Shown: in pieces, positions 55,895 to 64,000 of the stretch
Layout of the letters: each line of letters opens with the position of its first letter
How positions within the stretch are numbered: the stretch's first letter is position 1
Source: Flavobacterium gilvum
GTDB taxonomy: Bacteria; Bacteroidota; Bacteroidia; Flavobacteriales; Flavobacteriaceae
Length of the DNA: 64,000 bases
Assembly: GCF_001761465.1 (NCBI RefSeq)
Contig: NZ_CP017479.1
Coordinates: 1,488,001 to 1,552,000, forward strand
Direction: 5' to 3'
Position numbers and translations under genes: made by a program
Notes under the pieces: generated by a model
Seen by the model: only the letters and a program-made list of their open reading frames with translations
What the model was told of the DNA's origin: nothing
Databases searched by the model: none

Positions 55895-56476
55895 ATGATA
55901 GCACATTTACAAGGGAAGTTAGTGGAGAAAACTCCGACAGATGTCGTGATAGACTGCGGAGGAGTTGGTTATCACGTCAATATATCATTACATACTTATT
56001 CATTGTTGCCCAATGTTGATTTTGTAAAACTTTATACCTACCTTCAAATAAAGGAAGATGCTCATACTTTATTTGGATTTGTTGAAAAATCAGAAAGGGA
56101 AATTTTTAAAATGTTATTGTCGGTTTCTGGAATTGGAGCCGGTATCGCACGAACGATGCTTTCGTCTTTAGACCCCAAACAAATCATTAATGCAATTGCT
56201 TCAGGAGACGTGGCCACCATTCAAAAAATAAAAGGAATTGGGGGTAAAACGGCACAAAGGGTAATTCTTGATTTAAAAGACAAAGTGTTAAAATTATATG
56301 ATTTAGATGAAGTTTCAATGTCTCTGAACAATACGAACAGAGATGAAGCGTTATCTGCACTGGAAGTTCTTGGATTTGTTAGAAAAACATCTGAAAAAGT
56401 TGTTGAAAAAATCATCAAAGAAGACCCAGAAGCCACTGTGGAGGCTATAATTAAAAAAGCTTTAAAAAATTTATAA
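55895..56476 (+). CDS. ruvA: Holliday junction branch migration protein RuvA
   Basis: A 193-residue junction-binding subunit. The OB-fold domain (MIAHLQGKLVEKTPTDVVID, then GYHVNISLHTY) is followed by two helix-hairpin-helix motifs (LLSVSGIGAGIARTMLS and KIKGIGGKTAQRVILDLKDK) and a C-terminal helical domain that contacts RuvB. The length is normal. It is followed after 24 bases by sprA with no terminator between, an arrangement linking a recombination gene with the T9SS translocon gene on one transcript. Confidence 0.97.
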   Translation: MIAHLQGKLVEKTPTDVVIDCGGVGYHVNISLHTYSLLPNVDFVKLYTYLQIKEDAHTLFGFVEKSEREIFKMLLSVSGIGAGIARTMLSSLDPKQIINAIASGDVATIQKIKGIGGKTAQRVILDLKDKVLKLYDLDEVSMSLNNTNRDEALSALEVLGFVRKTSEKVVEKIIKEDPEATVEAIIKKALKNL

Positions 56477-56500
56477 TAGGACATTTGAAGCCTGAACGTT

Positions 56501-59500
56501 ATGCATAAAATTTACATTTTTTTGCTGGTATTTTTTTGTGGTTTCGTATCACAGGCTCAAGTGCAAGGTGTTGTTCAAGATACCGTGAAAAAAGGGTATG
56601 ATGTAGGGGAAATCAAAATTGCAAACCCTAAAAGCATTTTGTCAGCCTATACCTATGATCCTGTTACGGATACTTATGTTTATAGCAGCTCAATAGACGA
56701 TTACAATATCAGTTACCCTATTGTTTTGACTCCGGCAGAGTACGAAAAACTAATGCTGAAAGAGTCAATGAATCAATATTTTGCCAAAAAAGCTGATGCT
56801 ATTGACGGGAACAAAAAAGGAAGTGATGCAGCCAAAAAAGATTTGTTGCCTCGATATTATATTAGATCAGGGCTTTTTGAATCTATTTTTGGAAGTAATA
56901 CCATCGATGTGAAACCTACAGGATCCATCGAAATTGATTTGGGAATGTTGTATACCAAACAAGATAACCCAGCATTCTCTCCGCGAAACAGAACGAATAC
57001 TTCATTTGATTTTAATCAAAGGATAAGTATGAGTTTGCTGGGAAAAGTGGGAACTAGACTTCAGGTAAATGCCAATTTTGACACTCAGTCCACTTTTGCT
57101 TTTCAAAATTTATTAAAACTGGAATATACTCCCGATGAAGATGATATAGTCCGAAAAATTGAAGTAGGAAATGTTAGTATGCCCGTAAACAGTACTTTGA
57201 TTCAGGGAGCACAAAGTTTATTTGGGGTAAAAACAGAATTGCAGTTTGGAAAAACAACAGTTACTGGCGTTTTTTCAGAACAAAAATCTCAGGCCAAAAG
57301 CGTAATTGCACAAGGAGGAGGAACTATACAAGAATTTGATATGTATGGTCTAGATTACGATAATGACCGACACTTCTTTTTGTCTCAATATTTTAGAGAC
57401 AAATACGACGCTTCGCTAAAAAACTACCCTTTTATTGATTCCAGAATTCAAGTAACAAGACTTGAGGTTTGGGTTACCAATAAACAAAACAGAGTAAATA
57501 CAACCAGTAATAATTTAAGAAACATTATAGCGCTCCAGGATTTGGGAGAAGCGCAGTTGTCAGGAGTTCCTGATGATAAAGTAGTTGTTCTTAATCCTTC
57601 TACTGGAATGTTTGTTAAACCGATTGACTCTCCTTCAGATAACACAAACAACCTTTATGACCCGGCTTTAATAAAGACTAATAACGGATATTTAAACAAT
57701 AATATTCGTGAAATCGTAACAGCAAGTTCCGGTTTCACGCCTTCAATCAGTGTAAGCGAGGGACGGGATTATTCGAAATTGGAGAATGCCAGAAAGTTAT
57801 TGCCAAATGAATATACTTTCCATCCGCAGTTAGGGTATATTTCCCTGCAGCAACGATTGGGAAATGATGAAATTTTGGCGGTAGCCTTCGAATATTCTAT
57901 TGGGGACAAAGTGTATCAGGTGGGTGAGTTTGGTAATGATGGTATCGAAGCAACAGTTGTCAATGGTTCTCAACCCTCAGATCAAACAATCATTTCTCAG
58001 ACCTTAATTCTAAAAATGCTGAAAAGCAGTTTGACCAATGTAACGGATCCGGTTTGGAATCTGATGATGAAAAACGTTTACCAGATTCCGGGAGCTTATC
58101 AATTGCAGCAGGAAGATTTTAGGTTGAATGTTTTATATAAAAACCCATCAGCTTTAAATTACATTACCCCTGTAGAAGGACATCCTTTTCCAGCCAATCC
58201 AACTCCCGAAAATACCATAGAGAATACCACTTTGCTGAAAGTGCTTAATTTGGATAAATTAAATTATAATAATGACCCGCAAGCTGGGGGAGATGGTTTT
58301 TTTGATTTTATTCCGGGATTAACTATTGATACTCAAAATGGTAGAATTATTTTTACAAGTAAAGAACCATTTGGGGAATTGTTGTTTAATAAATTGAAAG
58401 ATCAAGGTTCTACCCAAGATTATAATGATGTTAAGACCTATAACGAAAATCAAAAAAAATACGTAAACCCATATATGTACAGGCTGACACAGGCCGCAGC
58501 GATTCAAAATCCGGAGGTAAATAAATTTCTTTTGAGAGGAAAATATAAATCTGTGGGAGGCGAAGGAATTGCAATTGGCGCATTCAATGTTCCTTTGGGA
58601 TCTGTAAAAGTAACCGCTGCTGGAAGAAGATTGGTAGAGGGAGTTGATTATAGCGTAAACTATCAATTGGGAAGAGTTCAGATTTTGGATCCATCATTAC
58701 AGGCTTCAAACACGCCAATCGAAATTTCATTGGAAAACAACTCCGTCTTTGGTCAACAAACCAGAAGGTTTTTTGGACTGAATGTAGATCATTTAATTTC
58801 GGAAAATTTTATGGTAGGAGCTACTTTCTTAAACATGAAAGAGAAACCTTTTACCCAAAAATCCAGCTATGGTCAGGAATCTGTAAATAATTCAATTGTT
58901 GGATTGCATGGAAATTTTTCTTCGGAAATACCATTTTTTACCCGTTTGGTAAATAAATTACCAAATATAGATACCGATGTTCCTTCCAATATTTCGGTAA
59001 GAGGGGAAGTAGCTTATTTGATGCCTAATGCTTCAAATGGAGATAAATTTCAAGGGGAATCCACAATTTATGTTGATGATTTTGAAAGTTCACAAGCTTC
59101 AATCGATTTGCGTTCGCCTTATGCCTGGTCTATGTCTTCGACACCAGAGAATAATTCGAATAGCCCTTATAATTTTAACGGAAACTTAGACGGATTGGAT
59201 TATGGTTTCAAAAGAGCCAAATTATCTTGGTATAGTATAGATCCTGTTTTTTATACACAAAAACCATCTGGAATAACCAACGATGATTTGTCTTTGAATT
59301 CAACCAGAAGGGTTTATAGTGAAGAATTATATCCATTGACAGATATTGTTCAGGGGCAGTCACTAGTTGTTAATACTTTGGACATGAGTTATTATCCAAA
59401 AGAACGAGGTCCTTATAATAACTCTTCAACGATAAGTGATAATCCAAGTGAGAATTTTGGAGGAATCGTGAGATCATTAAGTTCAACAAATTTTGAGCAA

Positions 59501-62500
59501 AGTAACGTAGAGTATATTCAGTTTTGGGTTATGGATCCTTATGTGGGTACGGGCAGTATTCCAAAATCCAATACTGGAAAAGTATATTTTAACCTTGGAG
59601 AAATCTCAGAAGATGTTTTGAAAGATGGAAGAAAAGTATATGAAAATGGTTTTGGACCCAATCAAGTTTTGGTAAATCCTTCTCCGGTTTGGGGAAATGC
59701 GCCAGCATCACAATCATTGATATATGCTTTTGACAATAATCAAGGTAATCGTTCCAGTCAGGATATAGGTTTTGATGGGCTTTCTTCCAGTCAGGAAGGT
59801 AAAGTATATACCAATTATGCTTCTGATCCCGATCCAGCAGGTGATGATTACACCTATTATTTGAATTCTTCAGGAGGAATATTAAACCGATATAAAAATT
59901 ACAATGGAATTGATGGGAATTCTGATGTTAATATTGATTCGGCCAACAGAGGTTCTTCAACAGTTCCAGATGTGGAAGATGTGAATAGGGATAATACAAT
60001 GAATACCATCAACGCCTATTATGAATATAGTGTTGAAATGAAACCCGATATGGTCGTAGGGCAAAATTACATTGCTGACATAAGAAATACATCTGTTACG
60101 TTGCCAAACGGAAGCACTACTGAAGCCAGATGGATTCAGTTTAAGATTCCTATTTCCCAACCAGAGAATACTATTGGGAAAATAACAGATTTTAGGTCCA
60201 TCCGATTCATGAGAATGTTTATGACCAATTTCGCAGATCAGGTTACTTTGCGTTTTGGAGCATTGGATTTGATTAGGGCAGAATGGAGACGGTATACTCA
60301 GGCATTGGATTTTAACGATCAAAATATAGATGATGACGGAACTATTTTTGAAACTGCTTCGGTGAACATTGAGGAGAATTCCGCCAGATGTCCAATCAAT
60401 TACGTAACTCCGCCAAGTGTGGTAAGAGAGGAATTGTATAATAATAATACGCTTATTCGTCAGAACGAGCAATCCTTGTCGATGAGGGTTTCCGGAAATG
60501 GACTTGAACCTAAGGATGGACGTGGAGCTTTTAAGAGTTTCAATATTGATATGCGTCAGTACAATAAATTGAAGATGTTCTTGCATGCTGAATCTTTGCC
60601 GGGGGAAATTGCTTTGCAGGACGATCAAATGGTAGCTTTCCTGCGTTTTGGAGCCGATTATTCGAACGATTTTTATCAGGTTGAAATACCTTTGAAAGTT
60701 ACTGTGCCTTCTTCTTCTGGAGGGAAAGACTGCTCTCCATTGAATCCCGAATTGGTTTGGCCAACTGAGAATGAAATCGATTTGTCATTAGAATTATTGA
60801 CACAAATAAAACTTAAATCTTTAAAAATAGACAAATCAACATTGCCTCCAGATGGAATTTATTATTCAGATGATGACCCAAATGAAACAAATGGTGACGG
60901 GAATAGTAAACTGCGTATAGGAATCAAGGGAAATCCTAATTTAGGTTTGATTCGAAATATTATGCTTGGTTTGAAAAGTAATGAACTGCATCAGGATATT
61001 AAAGGAGAAGTGTGGTTCAACGAACTTCGTTTGGCTGATATGGACAACAAAGGAGGAATGGCTGCTTTGTTGAATATTGATACCAATTTTGCCGATTTGG
61101 CGACTGTTTCATTAACCGGAAATATGAAGAATATCGGTTTTGGAACTATAGAACAAGGTCCAAATGAAAGAAGCAGGGAAGATATCCAACAATATAATGT
61201 GGTTACAAATATCAATTTAGGTAAATTTTTGCCTAAAAAATGGGGTGTAAATGTGCCTTTTAATTATTCTGTAGGGGAAGAAATTATCAAACCAGAATAC
61301 GATCCTGTTTATGAAGATATCAAGTTGAAACAGGTTTTGGATAATGCCGAAAATGAAGCTGACAGAAAAAGCAAACTGGATCAGGCAATTGATTATACCA
61401 AGCGTAAAAGTATCAATTTGATTGGAGTTCGTAAAGAAAGACCAGCCGAAAAGAAACCGATGCCGTATGATGCTGAGAACTTTACTTTTTCGCAATATTA
61501 TAATGAAGTAGAGCGTCACGACTTTGAAATCGAAACAAATAAGGATCAACAATCCAGAACGACATTGGATTATGCTTACTCATTTCAACCCAAACCGGTG
61601 GAGCCTTTCCAGAAAACAAAATTTGTTTCAAAAAGCAGTTATTGGAAGTTTTTGAAAGATTTCAACTTTAATTATCTGCCTTCAAATATCACTTTTAATA
61701 CCAATGTAATTCGACAAAGCAACGAACAGCAATTTAGACAGGTAGAAGACATCGGTATTGGCTTTGAGCCTTTGTATAGAAGAAACTTTGGTTTTAATTA
61801 TCAGTATGGATTTAATTTCAACTTGACCAAATCATTGAAAATTAACTATACGGCGGCTTCCAGAAATTTAGTAAAAAATTATTTGGATGAGAATAATGAA
61901 CCTCTGAACGATGTGACTATTTGGGATGGTTATTTTGATACTGGAACAGCCAATTACCATATGCAGCAATTTGTTTTAAATTATGAAATTCCTTTTGATA
62001 AAATACCATTTTTGAATTTTATCAAGGCCAATTATTCCTATACTGGTGATTACAGCTGGCAGCAGGCTTCACTGGCATTGAGTAATATTCAGTTAGGAGG
62101 GGTAAATTATAATTTAGGAAATACGGTTCAGAATGCGAGGGCAACTACTTTTAATTCTACTTTCAATATGGAAAACCTGTATAAATATTTAGGGATTTCC
62201 AAAAGTTCTAGTAGCACGCCAAAGCCAGTTGCTGCTCCTAAACCGGGAGAGAAAATTGTAAAAGTCGATCCGGCCAAAAAAATAAATCAAAATCAGTTTA
62301 TTGATGGTTTAAAAGGGGTGTTGACCAGTGTTAAGAGTATTAATCTTAGTTTTACAGAAAACGAAGGAACTGTTTTGCCAGGTTACCTGCCTAGCGTTGG
62401 ATTCTTTGGTTCTTCGAAACCAACTTTGGGATTTGTCTTTGGGGATCAAAGTGATGTTCGATACGAAGCGGCCAAAAATGGTTGGTTGACCAATTATCAG

Positions 62501-63649
62501 GAGTTTAATCAAAATTATACAACTATAGATAATCGGATATTTAAAGGGTCGGCTAATTTGGAGTTGACACCCGATTTAAAAATTGATTTATTGGGAGATC
62601 GTTCTTATTCTGAAAGTTTCTCTGAGCAGTATGATGTAGCAGCAGATGGAAGTTATAATTCGAGATCACCTTATAGTTTTGGTAATTTTTCGATTTCGAC
62701 AATATTGATTGGAACTTCTTTTTCGACCAGTAATGAAGTTCGATCTACTGCTTTTGATGAGTTTAGAAATAATAGACTTGTTGTAGCTAATAGGTTGGCT
62801 ACAGAAAGAGGGATAGATGTTAATGACCCTGCTAATATTGATTCAAAAGGATATCCAAAAGGGTTCTCGAGTTCCAATCAGGCTGTTTTGTTACCCGCAT
62901 TTTTGGCTGCATATTCTGGAAAAAGCCCAGACCATGCATCGTTTGATATTTTTAAAAGTATTCCGTTGCCCAACTGGGCTATCCGATATACAGGATTGAT
63001 GCGTTATGAGTTTTTCAAGAAAAATTTCAAGCGTTTCTCTTTGCAACAAAATTATAGGGCATCTTATACAGTAAATTCGTTCAGATCGAATTTTAAATAC
63101 AATGAGAATCCAAACGGTTTTGACGATAGTGGTAATTTTTATAATCCTACCATTATGTCAAATGTCACTTTGGTAGAGCAGTTTAATCCGTTGATAAAAG
63201 TGGATTTTGAATTAAAAAATTCCATTAAATTATTGACACAAATCAACAGAGACAGAGCTTTGTCAATGAGTTTTGATAATAATTTGTTGACAGAAGTTCA
63301 TGGAGTTGACTATGTGGTTGGTTTAGGATATCGTATAAAAGATGTTACTTTTACCTCCAGATTGGCAGATAACCCAATGGGGATTCTGAAAAGCGATATT
63401 AATATCAAAGTGGATTTGACTTATAGAAATAGCCAAACGATTGTTCGTTATCTGGATTATGATAACAACCAATTGGGAGGGGGTAATAATAATTGGACAT
63501 TGAATACCACCGCTGATTATTCCCTAAGTAAAAATTTAACTGTTATTTTTTATTACACTCACAATTTTTCAAAACCAGTTATTTCAACTTCATTTCCTAT
63601 GACGAATATCCGTTCAGGATTTACTTTCCGTTATAATTTTGGGAATTAA
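56501..63649 (+). CDS. sprA: T9SS outer membrane translocon SprA
   Basis: A 2382-residue outer membrane protein, the very large beta-barrel that forms the T9SS export channel; also known as Sov in Porphyromonas. A signal peptide ends near residue 20 (FVSQAQ). Characteristic sequence runs through the length: YYIRSGLFESIFGSNTIDVK-type block (~115-135), GSIEIDLGMLYTKQDNPAFS, LQVNANFDTQSTFAFQN, EVGNVSMPVNSTLIQGAQSL, and the C-terminal barrel ending in SGFTFRYNFGN. Length and order agree with F. johnsoniae SprA. Neighbours ruvA upstream and gcvH downstream are the flavobacterial arrangement. The adhesin operon 4 kb upstream supplies type B cargo for this machine. Confidence 0.97.
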   Translation: MHKIYIFLLVFFCGFVSQAQVQGVVQDTVKKGYDVGEIKIANPKSILSAYTYDPVTDTYVYSSSIDDYNISYPIVLTPAEYEKLMLKESMNQYFAKKADAIDGNKKGSDAAKKDLLPRYYIRSGLFESIFGSNTIDVKPTGSIEIDLGMLYTKQDNPAFSPRNRTNTSFDFNQRISMSLLGKVGTRLQVNANFDTQSTFAFQNLLKLEYTPDEDDIVRKIEVGNVSMPVNSTLIQGAQSLFGVKTELQFGKTTVTGVFSEQKSQAKSVIAQGGGTIQEFDMYGLDYDNDRHFFLSQYFRDKYDASLKNYPFIDSRIQVTRLEVWVTNKQNRVNTTSNNLRNIIALQDLGEAQLSGVPDDKVVVLNPSTGMFVKPIDSPSDNTNNLYDPALIKTNNGYLNNNIREIVTASSGFTPSISVSEGRDYSKLENARKLLPNEYTFHPQLGYISLQQRLGNDEILAVAFEYSIGDKVYQVGEFGNDGIEATVVNGSQPSDQTIISQTLILKMLKSSLTNVTDPVWNLMMKNVYQIPGAYQLQQEDFRLNVLYKNPSALNYITPVEGHPFPANPTPENTIENTTLLKVLNLDKLNYNNDPQAGGDGFFDFIPGLTIDTQNGRIIFTSKEPFGELLFNKLKDQGSTQDYNDVKTYNENQKKYVNPYMYRLTQAAAIQNPEVNKFLLRGKYKSVGGEGIAIGAFNVPLGSVKVTAAGRRLVEGVDYSVNYQLGRVQILDPSLQASNTPIEISLENNSVFGQQTRRFFGLNVDHLISENFMVGATFLNMKEKPFTQKSSYGQESVNNSIVGLHGNFSSEIPFFTRLVNKLPNIDTDVPSNISVRGEVAYLMPNASNGDKFQGESTIYVDDFESSQASIDLRSPYAWSMSSTPENNSNSPYNFNGNLDGLDYGFKRAKLSWYSIDPVFYTQKPSGITNDDLSLNSTRRVYSEELYPLTDIVQGQSLVVNTLDMSYYPKERGPYNNSSTISDNPSENFGGIVRSLSSTNFEQSNVEYIQFWVMDPYVGTGSIPKSNTGKVYFNLGEISEDVLKDGRKVYENGFGPNQVLVNPSPVWGNAPASQSLIYAFDNNQGNRSSQDIGFDGLSSSQEGKVYTNYASDPDPAGDDYTYYLNSSGGILNRYKNYNGIDGNSDVNIDSANRGSSTVPDVEDVNRDNTMNTINAYYEYSVEMKPDMVVGQNYIADIRNTSVTLPNGSTTEARWIQFKIPISQPENTIGKITDFRSIRFMRMFMTNFADQVTLRFGALDLIRAEWRRYTQALDFNDQNIDDDGTIFETASVNIEENSARCPINYVTPPSVVREELYNNNTLIRQNEQSLSMRVSGNGLEPKDGRGAFKSFNIDMRQYNKLKMFLHAESLPGEIALQDDQMVAFLRFGADYSNDFYQVEIPLKVTVPSSSGGKDCSPLNPELVWPTENEIDLSLELLTQIKLKSLKIDKSTLPPDGIYYSDDDPNETNGDGNSKLRIGIKGNPNLGLIRNIMLGLKSNELHQDIKGEVWFNELRLADMDNKGGMAALLNIDTNFADLATVSLTGNMKNIGFGTIEQGPNERSREDIQQYNVVTNINLGKFLPKKWGVNVPFNYSVGEEIIKPEYDPVYEDIKLKQVLDNAENEADRKSKLDQAIDYTKRKSINLIGVRKERPAEKKPMPYDAENFTFSQYYNEVERHDFEIETNKDQQSRTTLDYAYSFQPKPVEPFQKTKFVSKSSYWKFLKDFNFNYLPSNITFNTNVIRQSNEQQFRQVEDIGIGFEPLYRRNFGFNYQYGFNFNLTKSLKINYTAASRNLVKNYLDENNEPLNDVTIWDGYFDTGTANYHMQQFVLNYEIPFDKIPFLNFIKANYSYTGDYSWQQASLALSNIQLGGVNYNLGNTVQNARATTFNSTFNMENLYKYLGISKSSSSTPKPVAAPKPGEKIVKVDPAKKINQNQFIDGLKGVLTSVKSINLSFTENEGTVLPGYLPSVGFFGSSKPTLGFVFGDQSDVRYEAAKNGWLTNYQEFNQNYTTIDNRIFKGSANLELTPDLKIDLLGDRSYSESFSEQYDVAADGSYNSRSPYSFGNFSISTILIGTSFSTSNEVRSTAFDEFRNNRLVVANRLATERGIDVNDPANIDSKGYPKGFSSSNQAVLLPAFLAAYSGKSPDHASFDIFKSIPLPNWAIRYTGLMRYEFFKKNFKRFSLQQNYRASYTVNSFRSNFKYNENPNGFDDSGNFYNPTIMSNVTLVEQFNPLIKVDFELKNSIKLLTQINRDRALSMSFDNNLLTEVHGVDYVVGLGYRIKDVTFTSRLADNPMGILKSDINIKVDLTYRNSQTIVRYLDYDNNQLGGGNNNWTLNTTADYSLSKNLTVIFYYTHNFSKPVISTSFPMTNIRSGFTFRYNFGN

Positions 63650-63687
63650 TTTTTTAAAATCTAAACTATAATTGTGTGTAAGATTGT

Positions 63688-63695
63688 TACATTTG
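63688..63695 (+). promoter_or_regulatory. -7 box of gcvH
   Basis: TACATTTG matches TAnnTTTG exactly, 36 bases before the gcvH start. No well-spaced -33 TTG. Confidence 0.6.
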
Positions 63696-63731
63696 CACAA
63701 AAAAATAATATTAATTATCAATTATCATTTT

Positions 63732-64000
63732 ATGAGCATACCAGCAAATTTAAAATACACAAAAGATCACGAGTGGGTTAGTCTTGAAGGAGATATTGCT
63801 ACAGTGGGAATTACTCATTTTGCACAAAAAGAATTAGGGGATATTGTATATGTTGAGGTAGAAACTTTGGATCAGACTTTAAGCAAAGATGAAGTTTTTG
63901 GAACAGTTGAGGCTGTGAAAACAGTATCGGATTTGTTTCTTCCTTTGTCTGGAGAAATTATTGAATTCAACGATGCTTTGGAAAGTACTCCAGAAAGTGT
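63732..64000 (+). CDS. gcvH: Glycine cleavage system H protein (partial, cut by window end)
   Basis: The first 89 residues of the lipoyl carrier of the glycine cleavage complex; the window ends before its C-terminus. It opens [19 protein letters not shown], and has [17 protein letters not shown] and the lipoylation motif VEAVKTVSD with the target Lys at residue 63. GcvH shuttles the aminomethyl group between the P, T and L proteins. It appears to have its own promoter after sprA. Confidence 0.96.
   Translation, partial: MSIPANLKYTKDHEWVSLEGDIATVGITHFAQKELGDIVYVEVETLDQTLSKDEVFGTVEAVKTVSDLFLPLSGEIIEFNDALESTPES

Noticed and set aside
59957..60628. 223-codon minus-strand open frame inside sprA
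   Set aside because: Antisense to a strongly conserved SprA region, with no recognisable domain; a shadow frame.

Overview
The window is chromosomal DNA of a gliding-type Flavobacterium (Bacteroidota, Flavobacteriaceae). Supporting signs are the low G+C sequence, intergenic promoters of the Bacteroidota type (a TAnnTTTG -7 box, sometimes with TTTG about 19 bases upstream), start codons without Shine-Dalgarno sequences, a SusC/SusD pair, an alternative complex III operon, sprA of the type IX secretion system (T9SS), and a giant surface protein with a gliding-associated C-terminal domain. I see no phage, insertion sequence, CRISPR array or rRNA operon.

Layout. 1-4400: a sensor histidine kinase, a small secreted Ala/Lys-rich protein behind a promoter with tandem operator-like repeats, a membrane metallophosphoesterase, a thioredoxin-fold protein without catalytic cysteines, and a polysaccharide deacetylase. 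4401-8040: a 1091-residue DUF2723 membrane glycosyltransferase-like protein (minus strand) and tRNA-Gln(TTG) with a textbook promoter and terminator. 8041-17734: a compact nutrient-uptake locus with an 812-base upstream region, susC, susD, a small lipoprotein, a GntR-type regulator and a CE7-like acetyl esterase, but no glycoside hydrolase. 17739-23531: a UspA protein, then rimP-nusA-infB with a terminator-like hairpin in the rimP leader.

24351-36458 is the respiratory block: a SPOR protein diverges from actABCDEF (alternative complex III), followed directly by coxB-coxA of the aa3-type oxidase. The whole run reads as one transcription unit for quinol oxidation, a c-type heme wire and O2 reduction. 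ruvB and queG follow. 38565-52755 holds a 665-base leader/intergenic region and a T9SS module: a 3510-residue adhesin-like protein with type B C-terminal signal, a PorP/SprF-family protein, and a PorE-like OmpA protein. The centre of the adhesin is 14 complete plus one partial near-identical 246-bp repeat, visibly GC-richer than its surroundings. 52886-64000: a CBS-domain protein, a malic enzyme fused to a phosphotransacetylase-like domain, ruvA, sprA (2382 residues) and the start of gcvH, cut by the window edge.

The strongest points for follow-up are the adhesin repeat array with its export partners, the rimP leader hairpin, the OmpR-like direct repeats before the small secreted protein, the cysteine-less thioredoxin, the six-heme ActA, and the regulatory DNA of the uptake locus. 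All assignments come from reading the sequence; no database search was possible.
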